DNA of 6,937 nt from assembly GCA_937996765.1 (NCBI GenBank), contig CALKUG010000270.1, positions 1 to 6,937 of the forward strand, read 5' to 3'. Source of the stretch: an uncultured Ignavibacteria bacterium (GTDB taxonomy: Bacteria > Bacteroidota > Ignavibacteria > Ignavibacteriales > Ignavibacteriaceae). The stretch's first letter is position 1; each line of letters begins with the position of its first letter. This document shows, piece after piece, positions 1-6,495 of this stretch. The notes under the pieces are model-generated. The model had not been told where the DNA came from, made no database searches, and saw only the letters and a program-made list of their open reading frames with translations. The position numbers were made by a program, and so were the translations under genes.

Positions 1-381
1 TTAATTTTAGGTTCGAATGTTAGCTATGTCCGAGGCGAAGATATTGGCAACAAATCAAATCTGCCCTCTATTCCCCCACTATCGGCAAACTTTTTTGTAC
101 AATTTAGTAATCGAGACTTAGGGACAAACATTTTTTCTGCAAGAGCAGAAGATGATCAGAAGCAAATAGCAGGTACCGAAACAAAAACAGGTGGCTACAC
201 CATATTTAATTTTAACTATCAGTCACCCGAAATTTATTTTGGTTCATCATCACTACAATTTAGTGCAGGTGTTACCAATATATTTAACAGAGAGTATAAA
301 CTTCATCTCACAACAACCCGCGGACTTATTAAGTTTGAAGAAGCACGAGGTTTTTATATGAAGGTTACTTTTAACTTATGA
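1..381 (+). CDS. TonB-dependent outer-membrane receptor, C-terminal part (5' end outside window)
   Basis: Frame 1 is open from the left edge to a TGA at 379-381 and gives 126 residues without a start, so the gene is cut by the window. What is seen: alternating hydrophobic and polar residues typical of beta strands (YTIFNFNYQSP, residues 66-76), the common receptor motif GVTNIFNREYK (90-100), and a closing strand RGFYMKVTFNL (116-126). In TonB-dependent receptors the last strands carry a V.N.F(N)..Y motif just before the end of the 22-strand barrel, and this matches well. The terminal residue is Leu rather than the more usual Phe, with Phe two positions earlier. The protein would sit in the outer membrane and import a scarce ligand using TonB energy. 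The ligand cannot be read because the plug and most of the barrel are missing. Its stop overlaps the start of the downstream transporter gene, suggesting cotranscription. Confidence 0.82.
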   Translation, partial: LILGSNVSYVRGEDIGNKSNLPSIPPLSANFFVQFSNRDLGTNIFSARAEDDQKQIAGTETKTGGYTIFNFNYQSPEIYFGSSSLQFSAGVTNIFNREYKLHLTTTRGLIKFEEARGFYMKVTFNL

Positions 382-1271
382 TTGATTGGATAGGATTGGC
401 CGTACTTTCTGCTTTTGCCTCGGCAGGGGCGGCAATTACACAAAAAAGAGTGTTGGCTTATTCTTCTCCTCTTGTTTTTAGCTTTTTGCTTTCAATAGTT
501 AATTTTGCTCTCTTTTTACCCTTTGTTCAGTATCATATTTTACTCACTCTTTCTACATCGGCAACACTACTACTAATAGCTAAATCAATTATTAATAATT
601 TGGCATTTTTGTTAGTTATGATTGGGCTCAAGAATCTTCCTATATCGAGGGCGCTACCTATTCTTGCATTAACACCTGCCATAGTTGCCCTTTCTTCCAT
701 TGTTATTTTGAATGAAAATCTCGCCGCTCTCCAGTGGGTCGGATTGATTGGGATGTTGATTGGGGCTTATCTTGTTGAAATGAAATCGGTTGAAGATATT
801 ATGAATACCTTGTTGTTTCGTAATGTGCTTTCTGATAAATCTATTTACCCAATATTTGCAGCACTTGCACTTTTTTCCTTATCCGCCGTTGTTGATAGGT
901 ACTTCCTTTCGCATATCAAGATTCCCGTAACATCTTATCTCTTTTATATGCAATTGTTTTCGTTGCCGTTTTTTGGTGCAATGCTTATACTTAAAAGGCA
1001 TTCACTAAAAAAAGTATTCGAAGTAACAAAGCCCCAGCTATATCTATTATTGCTCATTGGTATATTTACTGTTTTGTATCGCTATACACAGTTCGCTGCA
1101 ATTGCACTTGCACCGGCAGCATTGGTGTTAGCCGTTAAAAGAATTTCAGTGTTAATTTCTACTGTGGTTGGTGGTAATATATTTGCTGAAAAGAATTTGA
1201 TATTAAAATCTATTGGGGTTATACTTATTGTTGCTTCGGGATTTTTGTTGCTAAACGCAATGACCGGCTAA
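378..1271 (+). CDS. EamA/DMT-family inner-membrane transporter (10 TM)
   Basis: The 297-residue protein has two EamA halves, the usual length for the drug/metabolite transporter superfamily. About ten hydrophobic segments are visible, roughly at 4-21, 30-50, 61-82, 89-111, 119-135, 155-175, 186-204, 220-238, 240-264 and 275-294. Each half has the family's Glu after a helix: E113 in the segment after ALTPAIVALSSIVILNE, and E271 in VVGGNIFAEKN. The AVKRISVLIS stretch (252-261) is typical of the second EamA repeat. Family members export or import amino acids, sugars, nucleotides or other metabolites; the substrate here is unknown. The ATG at 378 overlaps the receptor stop (ATGA), which fixes the start by coupling, and no strong Shine-Dalgarno is seen. 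The last codons overlap the convergent glycerate kinase gene by four bases. Family call is firm, substrate open. Confidence 0.88.
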   Translation: MIDWIGLAVLSAFASAGAAITQKRVLAYSSPLVFSFLLSIVNFALFLPFVQYHILLTLSTSATLLLIAKSIINNLAFLLVMIGLKNLPISRALPILALTPAIVALSSIVILNENLAALQWVGLIGMLIGAYLVEMKSVEDIMNTLLFRNVLSDKSIYPIFAALALFSLSAVVDRYFLSHIKIPVTSYLFYMQLFSLPFFGAMLILKRHSLKKVFEVTKPQLYLLLLIGIFTVLYRYTQFAAIALAPAALVLAVKRISVLISTVVGGNIFAEKNLILKSIGVILIVASGFLLLNAMTG

Positions 1272-2557
1272 TGCTGAATAATGAGAACACAATCAAGCAA
1301 ATTTGTATTGGTCTGTTTTTCCTGTAACAAGAAACCTTCGTGCAATAGGAATGTGGCAGTATCACTTTCGGAAATAGATTTTTCAAGTTCTTGGATTAAC
1401 TGCTTATTAGATTTCACTCTGTAAATCAACTTCTCATCCAAATACGCACCACCGCTATTTGAGTTCCCATCGTTACCATCGGTTGCTATTGCGTAGATTG
1501 ATGGTGTTTTTATACTTTGCAACGTTGAATAAGCCAATAAAAGCCGAGCTATAAGTTCAGTGTTTCTTCCTCCTCTGCCATTTCCTGTTTGTGTAACCGT
1601 ACTTTCGCCACCAAGAATCAGAAACCACGGCTTCTCACTTTTATGCATCTCATCACAAATATGCATTATCTTATCAACTAACTCTGTAACATTACACTGG
1701 AATGGTTCATCAAATACAATTCCTTTATATCCTTGGAACTTGCTTTGTACAATTTCGAATAATTTTGCCGTTGCAAACGAGTTATCTGCAACAATATGAT
1801 GATTGATAGCAGCATCAAGATACTTCGCTCTGTATGAAATTAGGTTTGCAACGTTTGCTCGATCAATAGGTAATTTGTATTTCTCAATGAGTAGATAGAT
1901 ATCTTCGGAGGTAATTGGAGAATATTTAAACGGACCTGAAGCAATGGTGCTAATTTGATTACCAATTACATCGGATAAGACATACACCATAGTATTGGAG
2001 GGATATTTTATCAGCTGAGCCAATCCACCCCCTTTGATAACTGAGAATAAGGTACGCAGAGTATTAATTTCATAAATGGATGCGTTGCTCCTCAGTAATA
2101 TATCAGTTGATTTTTCAAGAAGGGATTTTTCTTTTCCGAGCAAAGCACTCTCAACTAAAGCACTTGCACCACCTGATATACAAACAATGAGAAGTTCATC
2201 TGCTTTTTGGGCATTGTTCACAAACTCAATCACTTGCTCACCTGCTTCATAACTTCTTTCATCAGGTATTGGGTGACCCGCAAATATTATTCTTTTATTT
2301 GTGGTGTTTTGAAAGTCCTTTCCATCTCCAATGAGCTTAGTTACAATAAGCACATCTTTAATACTACTTTGGAATATTTGTTCGATTGCCGAGGCCATTG
2401 CAAATGCGGCTTTCCCGATAGCTAAAAGATTTATAGATTTGTCTGATTGAATAAAATGGGGATTTTCGAGGTCTTTTTGAATATATTCGGTTAGAAGTTT
2501 ACAGGAATCAATTTCCCTTAAAAAGCTGTTTATAAAATCATTTTCCAACGATTCCAT
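1268..2557 (-). CDS. Glycerate 2-kinase, GckA/TtuD type (DUF4147 + MOFRL)
   Basis: The 429-residue protein has the full layout of the class II glycerate kinase family, which phosphorylates D-glycerate with ATP, usually to 2-phosphoglycerate, linking glycerate from serine, glyoxylate or sugar-acid breakdown to lower glycolysis. It is cytosolic. Visible motifs: AIGKAA with the conserved Lys at 49, ISGGASALVE (127-136), EINTLRTLFSVIKGGGLA (163-180), SDVIGN (195-200), IASGPF (205-210), ILGGEST (314-320), TGNGRGGRNTE (324-334) and ATDGNDGNSNSGGAY (358-372). The closing motif, usually close to GPTGTNVND, is degraded to EKQTNTNLLD near 413-422. TtuD-type members were once annotated as hydroxypyruvate reductase; the motifs favour the kinase. 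The ATG overlaps the TAA of the upstream histidine kinase by one base (TAATG), with no clear Shine-Dalgarno before it, so translation probably depends on reinitiation. The stop (TAG on this strand) overlaps the convergent transporter. Confidence 0.9.
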   Translation of the reverse strand: MESLENDFINSFLREIDSCKLLTEYIQKDLENPHFIQSDKSINLLAIGKAAFAMASAIEQIFQSSIKDVLIVTKLIGDGKDFQNTTNKRIIFAGHPIPDERSYEAGEQVIEFVNNAQKADELLIVCISGGASALVESALLGKEKSLLEKSTDILLRSNASIYEINTLRTLFSVIKGGGLAQLIKYPSNTMVYVLSDVIGNQISTIASGPFKYSPITSEDIYLLIEKYKLPIDRANVANLISYRAKYLDAAINHHIVADNSFATAKLFEIVQSKFQGYKGIVFDEPFQCNVTELVDKIMHICDEMHKSEKPWFLILGGESTVTQTGNGRGGRNTELIARLLLAYSTLQSIKTPSIYAIATDGNDGNSNSGGAYLDEKLIYRVKSNKQLIQELEKSISESDTATFLLHEGFLLQEKQTNTNLLDCVLIIQH

Positions 2558-5103
2558 TACATAGTAGGAATTGTGAATGAAAAGGTTGTGCCAACACCAA
2601 CAAATGATTCCACAAAAAACTCCCCTGCATTCCGTTCAACAAATTCTTTACAAAGAATTAGACCAATACCGGTCCCCTTTTCGTTATTGGTTCCAAGAGT
2701 TGAAGTTTGCACATCGAGACGGAATAAATTTTTTATAGTTTCTTCCGGAATACCAACACCATTATCTTTAATTTTGATTTTCAACATTGTACCTTCTATC
2801 ACACCAAGTATTTCCACCTTGCCACCAACTCGTGTGAACTTAATTGCATTAGAAAGTAGATTCCTCATTGTTGTACTGGTAGCATTAATATCAGCATAAA
2901 CATATTGCTCAGGTGATACTTTCACAGATAATTCAATTTGTTTTTTGTTGAGATTGGAATGGAAAAGTTGAACAATAGAATGCGTCAGCTTATAGAGGTC
3001 GAATCGTGTAGGTACTATTTCAAAGCGTCCTGTTTGTATTCTGGACCATTCCAACAAATTCTCTAATAATCCATAGATATTTTTTGCTGAAGTATAAATT
3101 CCGTTTGCGTATTCAACTATTTCACCAGGTTCGAGATCGTCAGAATCTTCTGCCAAATATTCTGATAAACCAAGTAGTGCTGTAAAAGGGCTTTTTAAGT
3201 CATGCGCAATAATAGAAAAGAACTTATCTTTTGTTGAGTTTAATTGCCTCAAAGAATTCGCTCTCTCTTCAAGTAACTGCTTATTCTTCGCAAGCTCTTC
3301 TGAATAACGTTTACGTTCAATCGCCTGAGCTATTTGTTCTGAAATAAATATCAGAAGTTCAAGGTCTTTCTCGTTGTATGCCTTGGAATCGTTGTAATCT
3401 TGAAGCACCATAGCCCCAATTATTTTCCCATCAATCTTGAGTACAATACCCATCCAACTTGCTGAAGGAACACCAACCAAGTTTGTTTCACCTAAAGCTC
3501 TTAATTCTAAATCTTTGTGTTTGTCAATAATTTGGTCTATGCCTTTTCGGATAATGTACTCAGTGAGCCCTTTACCCATGGCAACTTCACCCTCTTCTGG
3601 CAAGTCATCTATTTCATCAACAAAGTAGGGGAAGGATAAAGTTTTTCTTTCATCATGATAAAGTGCGATGTAAAAATTATCTGCAGGCATTAAAGATTGT
3701 ATTATGACATGAATGGCCTCAAACAATGCCTGTATATTGGCAGTAGAATTAGCTGCTTCCGAAACCTTATATAATGCTTTTTGAACAAGTTCACTGCGTT
3801 GCTTTTCAGTTGTATCCCTCACCCAAGCTAAGAGAATCTTTTCATTGTTAATTGCGATTAAATTTAACCTCACCTCACAATCAATAATGTCTCCTTCCAA
3901 AGTTTTATGCTTCCAGGTAAACTCATTAAAGCCCTCATTTACTGCCTTTTCAATCATGAGATTTTGTTTCTCAACGGAAAGCTTTCCATCCGGTTGATAC
4001 TTGGGTGAGAAATCGGAAGGTAATTTTCCTTTTAATTGATCCAGATTGCACTTGAATAATTCTAAGGCTTGTGCATTTGCATTTTTGTACACCGATGAAA
4101 TAATAAACAAAGGATCGGGATTGCTATCAAAGAGCTGTTTGTATTCATGTTCTGCTTTTTTGAGATTTTCTTCAATTGTAAGACGTTCTATAGCACTTGC
4201 AATTTGAACCGAAACAAATTGGAGAATTTCCTTATCCCTTTGGGAATAAACAACATCATCCGTGTAATGCTGAATGGTAATTACGCCAATAACATCAGTA
4301 ACTTTATTAAAAATAGGTACCGACAACCAAATAAATGGTAAAGGTCCAATAATCGAAAGTATTCCTTCTTTTTCTAAATCTAATAATTCACTTTTAGTAA
4401 GAAGAATCATTTCTCCTCGGAGAATTACGTACTCAGTAGCACCTGCTCCCCAGCTGCGTTCCGCATGGGTCTGCACACCTCCATAATAGTTTTCGTCAGA
4501 AAAATACGGGAAGGAAATTGTTTCGTTCTCTCTGTTGTAAATGGCTAAGTAGAGGTTCTTGGCATGGATATAATCTTTGAGAATGTTATGTACACCCTGC
4601 ATTAACTCAAGAATATTGGTACTCAAGTTTGAAACTTGAGTAATCTTGTACATGATACTTCCCATAAAAATAGATTTTTTGTACTCGGTTACATCTCTGC
4701 CAATGAGTAGAATAAATTTATCTTGTTTAGAAAGAATGTTGAACACAAACTCACAGTACACTGGCTCGGATTGTGTTTTAATTTCTATATCGCAGCGTAT
4801 TGTTTTATTCTGCTCCAAAATCTTTTCGCAATTATTGCGAATTAAATCCGAATCCTCTTTCGCGAGCAAGCTGTAAAAATCATCAGTATTGTTTGAAGTG
4901 AGGTGTCTTTGAATTGATGTGTTTCGATAGATTATCTCCCCCTCGCCATTCAGAACCATAACACAATCGGTAAAAGTATCAAAAAGTCCTCTGTAGCTTT
5001 CAATTGATGTACCACTACCAAGAGAATTATCAGAAAGATTACTTTTCTGTTCCCTATCGTCGTTTCCTCCTGAATTCAGAGTTGTGGGTTCATCTGCACT
5101 CAT
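2557..5103 (-). CDS. Cytoplasmic sensor histidine kinase, PAS-GAF-PAS-GAF-HisKA-HATPase_c
   Basis: Residues are counted from the ATG at 5103 (848 aa). Domain order: PAS 1 about 38-140, GAF 1 about 152-307, a short helical link, PAS 2 about 319-435 (opens EYKQLFDSNPDPLFII), GAF 2 about 442-597, a coiled-coil-like stretch 598-625, HisKA with H-box FFSIIAHDLKSPF (phospho-acceptor H634), N-box MRNLLSNAIKF (N748, N752), G1 DNGVG (780-784) and G2 GTGIG (810-814). All catalytic boxes are intact. There is no signal peptide, membrane segment or receiver domain, so this is a soluble kinase that would sense a cytoplasmic ligand or redox state; the signal is unknown. No response regulator lies nearby. 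An upstream in-frame TTG at 5151 would add 16 residues, but the ATG at 5103 has CGGAG five bases before it and was chosen. The stop overlaps the start of the glycerate kinase gene by one base. The two PAS-GAF units look like an internal duplication. Confidence 0.93.
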   Translation of the reverse strand: MSADEPTTLNSGGNDDREQKSNLSDNSLGSGTSIESYRGLFDTFTDCVMVLNGEGEIIYRNTSIQRHLTSNNTDDFYSLLAKEDSDLIRNNCEKILEQNKTIRCDIEIKTQSEPVYCEFVFNILSKQDKFILLIGRDVTEYKKSIFMGSIMYKITQVSNLSTNILELMQGVHNILKDYIHAKNLYLAIYNRENETISFPYFSDENYYGGVQTHAERSWGAGATEYVILRGEMILLTKSELLDLEKEGILSIIGPLPFIWLSVPIFNKVTDVIGVITIQHYTDDVVYSQRDKEILQFVSVQIASAIERLTIEENLKKAEHEYKQLFDSNPDPLFIISSVYKNANAQALELFKCNLDQLKGKLPSDFSPKYQPDGKLSVEKQNLMIEKAVNEGFNEFTWKHKTLEGDIIDCEVRLNLIAINNEKILLAWVRDTTEKQRSELVQKALYKVSEAANSTANIQALFEAIHVIIQSLMPADNFYIALYHDERKTLSFPYFVDEIDDLPEEGEVAMGKGLTEYIIRKGIDQIIDKHKDLELRALGETNLVGVPSASWMGIVLKIDGKIIGAMVLQDYNDSKAYNEKDLELLIFISEQIAQAIERKRYSEELAKNKQLLEERANSLRQLNSTKDKFFSIIAHDLKSPFTALLGLSEYLAEDSDDLEPGEIVEYANGIYTSAKNIYGLLENLLEWSRIQTGRFEIVPTRFDLYKLTHSIVQLFHSNLNKKQIELSVKVSPEQYVYADINATSTTMRNLLSNAIKFTRVGGKVEILGVIEGTMLKIKIKDNGVGIPEETIKNLFRLDVQTSTLGTNNEKGTGIGLILCKEFVERNAGEFFVESFVGVGTTFSFTIPTM
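4620..4642. repeat. 23-bp perfect inverted repeat inside the histidine kinase gene
   Basis: Arms TACTCAAGTTT (4620-4630) and AAACTTGAGTA (4632-4642) are exact reverse complements around a single G at 4631. It lies in the codons for the start of the first GAF domain (ITQVSNLST on the minus strand). The ACTCAAG of the left arm is repeated directly at 4605-4611. In mRNA it could fold into an 8-10 bp stem with a tiny loop, but no T-run follows on either strand, so it is not an intrinsic terminator. Confidence 0.6.
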
Positions 5104-5108
5104 TGTTA

Positions 5109-5113
5109 CTCCG
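5109..5113 (-). promoter_or_regulatory. Ribosome binding site deciding the histidine kinase start
   Basis: On the minus strand CGGAG lies five bases before the ATG at 5103-5101. The longer reading from TTG at 5151 has no comparable purine stretch at a proper distance, so this site supports the shorter protein. Confidence 0.6.
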
Positions 5114-5197
5114 AGCGGTGAGCATACATTTTTTAAACTATTAAAGTGCAAATGTATCGAATATTTTCAACTATTTGTAACGATAGAAAGATTTTTG

Positions 5198-5226
5198 TTG
5201 ACTTTAAACTTAAAACAACCTATTTT
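5198..5226 (+). promoter_or_regulatory. Sigma-70-like promoter for the regulator-fabG-KAS III operon
   Basis: TTGACT (5198-5203) and TATTTT (5221-5226) are separated by exactly 17 bases, matching TTGACA and TATAAT at five and four of six positions. The predicted transcription start falls near 5232-5234, just at the edge of the 16-bp palindrome, about 25 bases before the ATG at 5258. If the host is of the Bacteroidota type its primary sigma factor prefers a TTTG/TAnnTTTG pattern, which is not clearly present, so this call depends on the lineage. Confidence 0.45.
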
Positions 5227-5233
5227 TTCAGCG

Positions 5234-5249
5234 TTTGAAATATTTCAAA
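5234..5249. promoter_or_regulatory. Perfect 16-bp palindrome, probable operator of the GbsR/MarR-type regulator
   Basis: TTTGAAATATTTCAAA reads the same on both strands. It begins about eight bases after the -10 box and ends eight bases before the regulator's ATG, so a bound dimer would cover the transcription start and the ribosome entry region. Dimeric winged-helix regulators of the MarR/GbsR class commonly bind such palindromes in front of their own gene. Binding is inferred, not shown. It is too AT-rich and lacks a spacer and U-run to be a terminator. Confidence 0.55.
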
Positions 5250-5257
5250 AGTTAAAT

Positions 5258-5746
5258 ATGAACCCTGAACGATTTAAATCACATCTTATACAAACATACG
5301 GCGATGCATATAAAGCATTCGGACTCAATAAACTTATGGGTCACATTGTTGCTTTAATGTTGTTTTACAACAAGCCCATTTCGCTGGACGACATTTGCAA
5401 GGATTTAAAGCGCAGCAAGGGTCCTGTTAGTCAAATCATGCGGCGCTTAGCGGATAAAGGGTTAATCAGAAAAGTATGGCTACCCGGCACTCGAAAAGAT
5501 TACTATGAAAAAATGCCCGACTTATTTGAACAAGCTTTTAGAAACCATTTTAATCTCATCAAAAAAAACAAACGCATAGCCGAAGAACTTTTAGAAAACA
5601 TCCCCTCGTCACCTGACACTCAACATCTCCCCCCCCGTCTTAATCAAATGCACTCTTTTTATTCGCTCATGATTAAACATTATATGTTGTTTTTGGAGGA
5701 GTGGGACAAAGAATTAGAAAAATTAACAAATAATCGGAAAGCATAG
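5258..5746 (+). CDS. GbsR/MarR-family winged-helix transcriptional regulator
   Basis: The 162-residue protein matches the GbsR branch of MarR-like regulators. The segment AYKAFGLNKLMGHIVALMLF (17-36) leads into the winged helix: ISLDDICKDLKRSKGPVSQI (41-60) with recognition helix about 54-68, then the wing KVWLPGTRKDYYE (72-84), a close fit to the family's RKVW.KGSRKDYYE pattern. A helical C-terminal half (88-158) would form the dimer. GbsR proteins are named for repression of glycine betaine synthesis in Bacillus, but many relatives control unrelated neighbours. Here the next genes are a FabG-type reductase (5 bp downstream) and a KAS III, so the likely target is its own lipid-type operon through the palindrome at 5234-5249. 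The reading frame is open upstream to 5084, but that extension overlaps the opposite gene and has no family match. The gene carries A8 (5561-5568) and C8 (5629-5636) runs. Confidence 0.85.
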   Translation: MNPERFKSHLIQTYGDAYKAFGLNKLMGHIVALMLFYNKPISLDDICKDLKRSKGPVSQIMRRLADKGLIRKVWLPGTRKDYYEKMPDLFEQAFRNHFNLIKKNKRIAEELLENIPSSPDTQHLPPRLNQMHSFYSLMIKHYMLFLEEWDKELEKLTNNRKA

Positions 5747-5751
5747 ATTTA

Positions 5752-6495
5752 ATGAAACGCTTAGAAGGAAAAGTAGCAGTTATAACCGGAGGAGCTCAGG
5801 GCATTGGTAAAGCCGCTGTTGAGTTATTTGCATCCGAGGGTTGTTCCGTGGCAATATGGGATATGGCTTCTGAACAAGGGCTCGAACTCTCAGAACAATT
5901 AAATCAGCAGGGATATAAAACCATATTTCAGAAAGTTAATGTTGCCGATTATTCTGAAGTTTCGCAAGCAACATACACTACTCTTGAGAATTTTGGAAAA
6001 ATTGATATACTGATTAACAATGCCGGTATAACAAAGGATGCTACAATTGCTAAAATGACTCCGGATCAATGGGCAGCAGTAATAGCAGTTAATTTAACAG
6101 GTGTTTTCAATTGCTGCTCGGTTATTACACCTAATATGGTTGAACATGGTTTTGGAAGAGTGATAAACACCTCATCAGTAGTTGGACTCTATGGTAATTT
6201 TGGCCAAACCAATTATGCCGCAACCAAAGCCGGTGTTATTGGCATAACAAAAACACTCGCAAAAGAACTTGGCAAAAAAGGAATAACCGTTAATGCAGTT
6301 GCTCCCGGTTTTATTGAGACCGAAATGGTGAAGGCAATGCCGGAGAAAGTTATTGCGATGATGGAAGAGAAAACTCCAGTAAAACGTTTGGGTAAACCGA
6401 TTGAGATTGCCTACTCCTATTTATTCTTAGCTTCGGATGAAGCTGCTTATATTAACGGTACAGTACTGAGTGTTGATGGCGGAGTTACACTATGA
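5752..6495 (+). CDS. fabG: FabG-type 3-oxoacyl-[acyl-carrier-protein] reductase (short-chain dehydrogenase)
   Basis: This 247-residue classical SDR reduces a 3-oxoacyl thioester to the 3-hydroxyacyl form in fatty acid or related acyl-chain synthesis, in the cytosol. Seen: Rossmann motif TGGAQGIG (12-19), NNAG (89-92), catalytic tetrad N114, S142, Y155, K159 (S-x12-Y-x3-K spacing as in FabG), the PGFIETEM loop (185-192) and the C-terminal VDGG (241-244) typical of FabG. Length and motif spacing are those of FabG rather than sugar or steroid SDRs, though acetoacetyl-CoA reductase (PhaB-like) is a close alternative that motifs alone do not exclude. D37 ends the second beta strand and Q16 replaces the Arg usual in NADPH-using FabG, which points to NADH. 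It starts 5 bp after the regulator stop and overlaps the KAS III gene by ATGA, so it belongs to one operon with both neighbours. Confidence 0.85.
   Translation: MKRLEGKVAVITGGAQGIGKAAVELFASEGCSVAIWDMASEQGLELSEQLNQQGYKTIFQKVNVADYSEVSQATYTTLENFGKIDILINNAGITKDATIAKMTPDQWAAVIAVNLTGVFNCCSVITPNMVEHGFGRVINTSSVVGLYGNFGQTNYAATKAGVIGITKTLAKELGKKGITVNAVAPGFIETEMVKAMPEKVIAMMEEKTPVKRLGKPIEIAYSYLFLASDEAAYINGTVLSVDGGVTL
6481..6484 (+). promoter_or_regulatory. Ribosome binding site inside the end of fabG, for the KAS III gene
   Basis: GGAG, within the codons for the last GGV of the reductase, lies seven bases before the ATG at 6492. A second in-frame ATG follows at 6495, ten bases away. Spacing favours 6492, which also gives the common ATGA overlap. 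Confidence 0.5.

Larger units (their letters stand above)
5104..5257. promoter_or_regulatory. Divergent intergenic control region
   Basis: This AT-rich gap of about 150 bp separates the histidine kinase (leftward) from the GbsR-type regulator (rightward) and is the only sizeable non-coding stretch of the window. It must hold promoters for both directions. The rightward promoter is readable (see separate entry) and so is a palindrome near its start point. For the leftward gene several weak boxes exist, such as TTGAAA on the minus strand near 5170, but none with a convincing partner at 16-18 bp, so I do not name one. Confidence 0.6.

Noticed and set aside
1560..1799. 79-residue + strand open frame
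   Set aside because: It is a shadow of the glycerate kinase gene, which has many conserved motifs on the opposite strand over the same bases.
2573..2899. 108-residue + strand open frame
   Set aside because: It lies opposite the HATPase domain of the histidine kinase, with N, G1 and G2 boxes on the minus strand; low-complexity Ser/Thr/Pro-rich shadow translation.
4620..4642. Intrinsic terminator at the 23-bp inverted repeat
   Set aside because: No T-run follows the hairpin on either strand and it is in the middle of an intact reading frame.
5104..5151. TTG start at 5151 for the histidine kinase, adding 16 residues
   Set aside because: The ATG at 5103 has CGGAG at five bases' distance, and the extension has no domain content.
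5104..5200. Named leftward promoter for the histidine kinase
   Set aside because: Several -35-like boxes (TTGAAA, TTGCAC on the minus strand) were tried, but their -10 partners at 17 bp match at only about half the positions.
5084..5257. Longer N-terminus (58 extra residues) for the GbsR-type regulator
   Set aside because: It would overlap the 5' end of the histidine kinase gene and the promoter and palindrome, and has no family-like sequence; homology-like sequence begins at MNPERFKSHL (5258).
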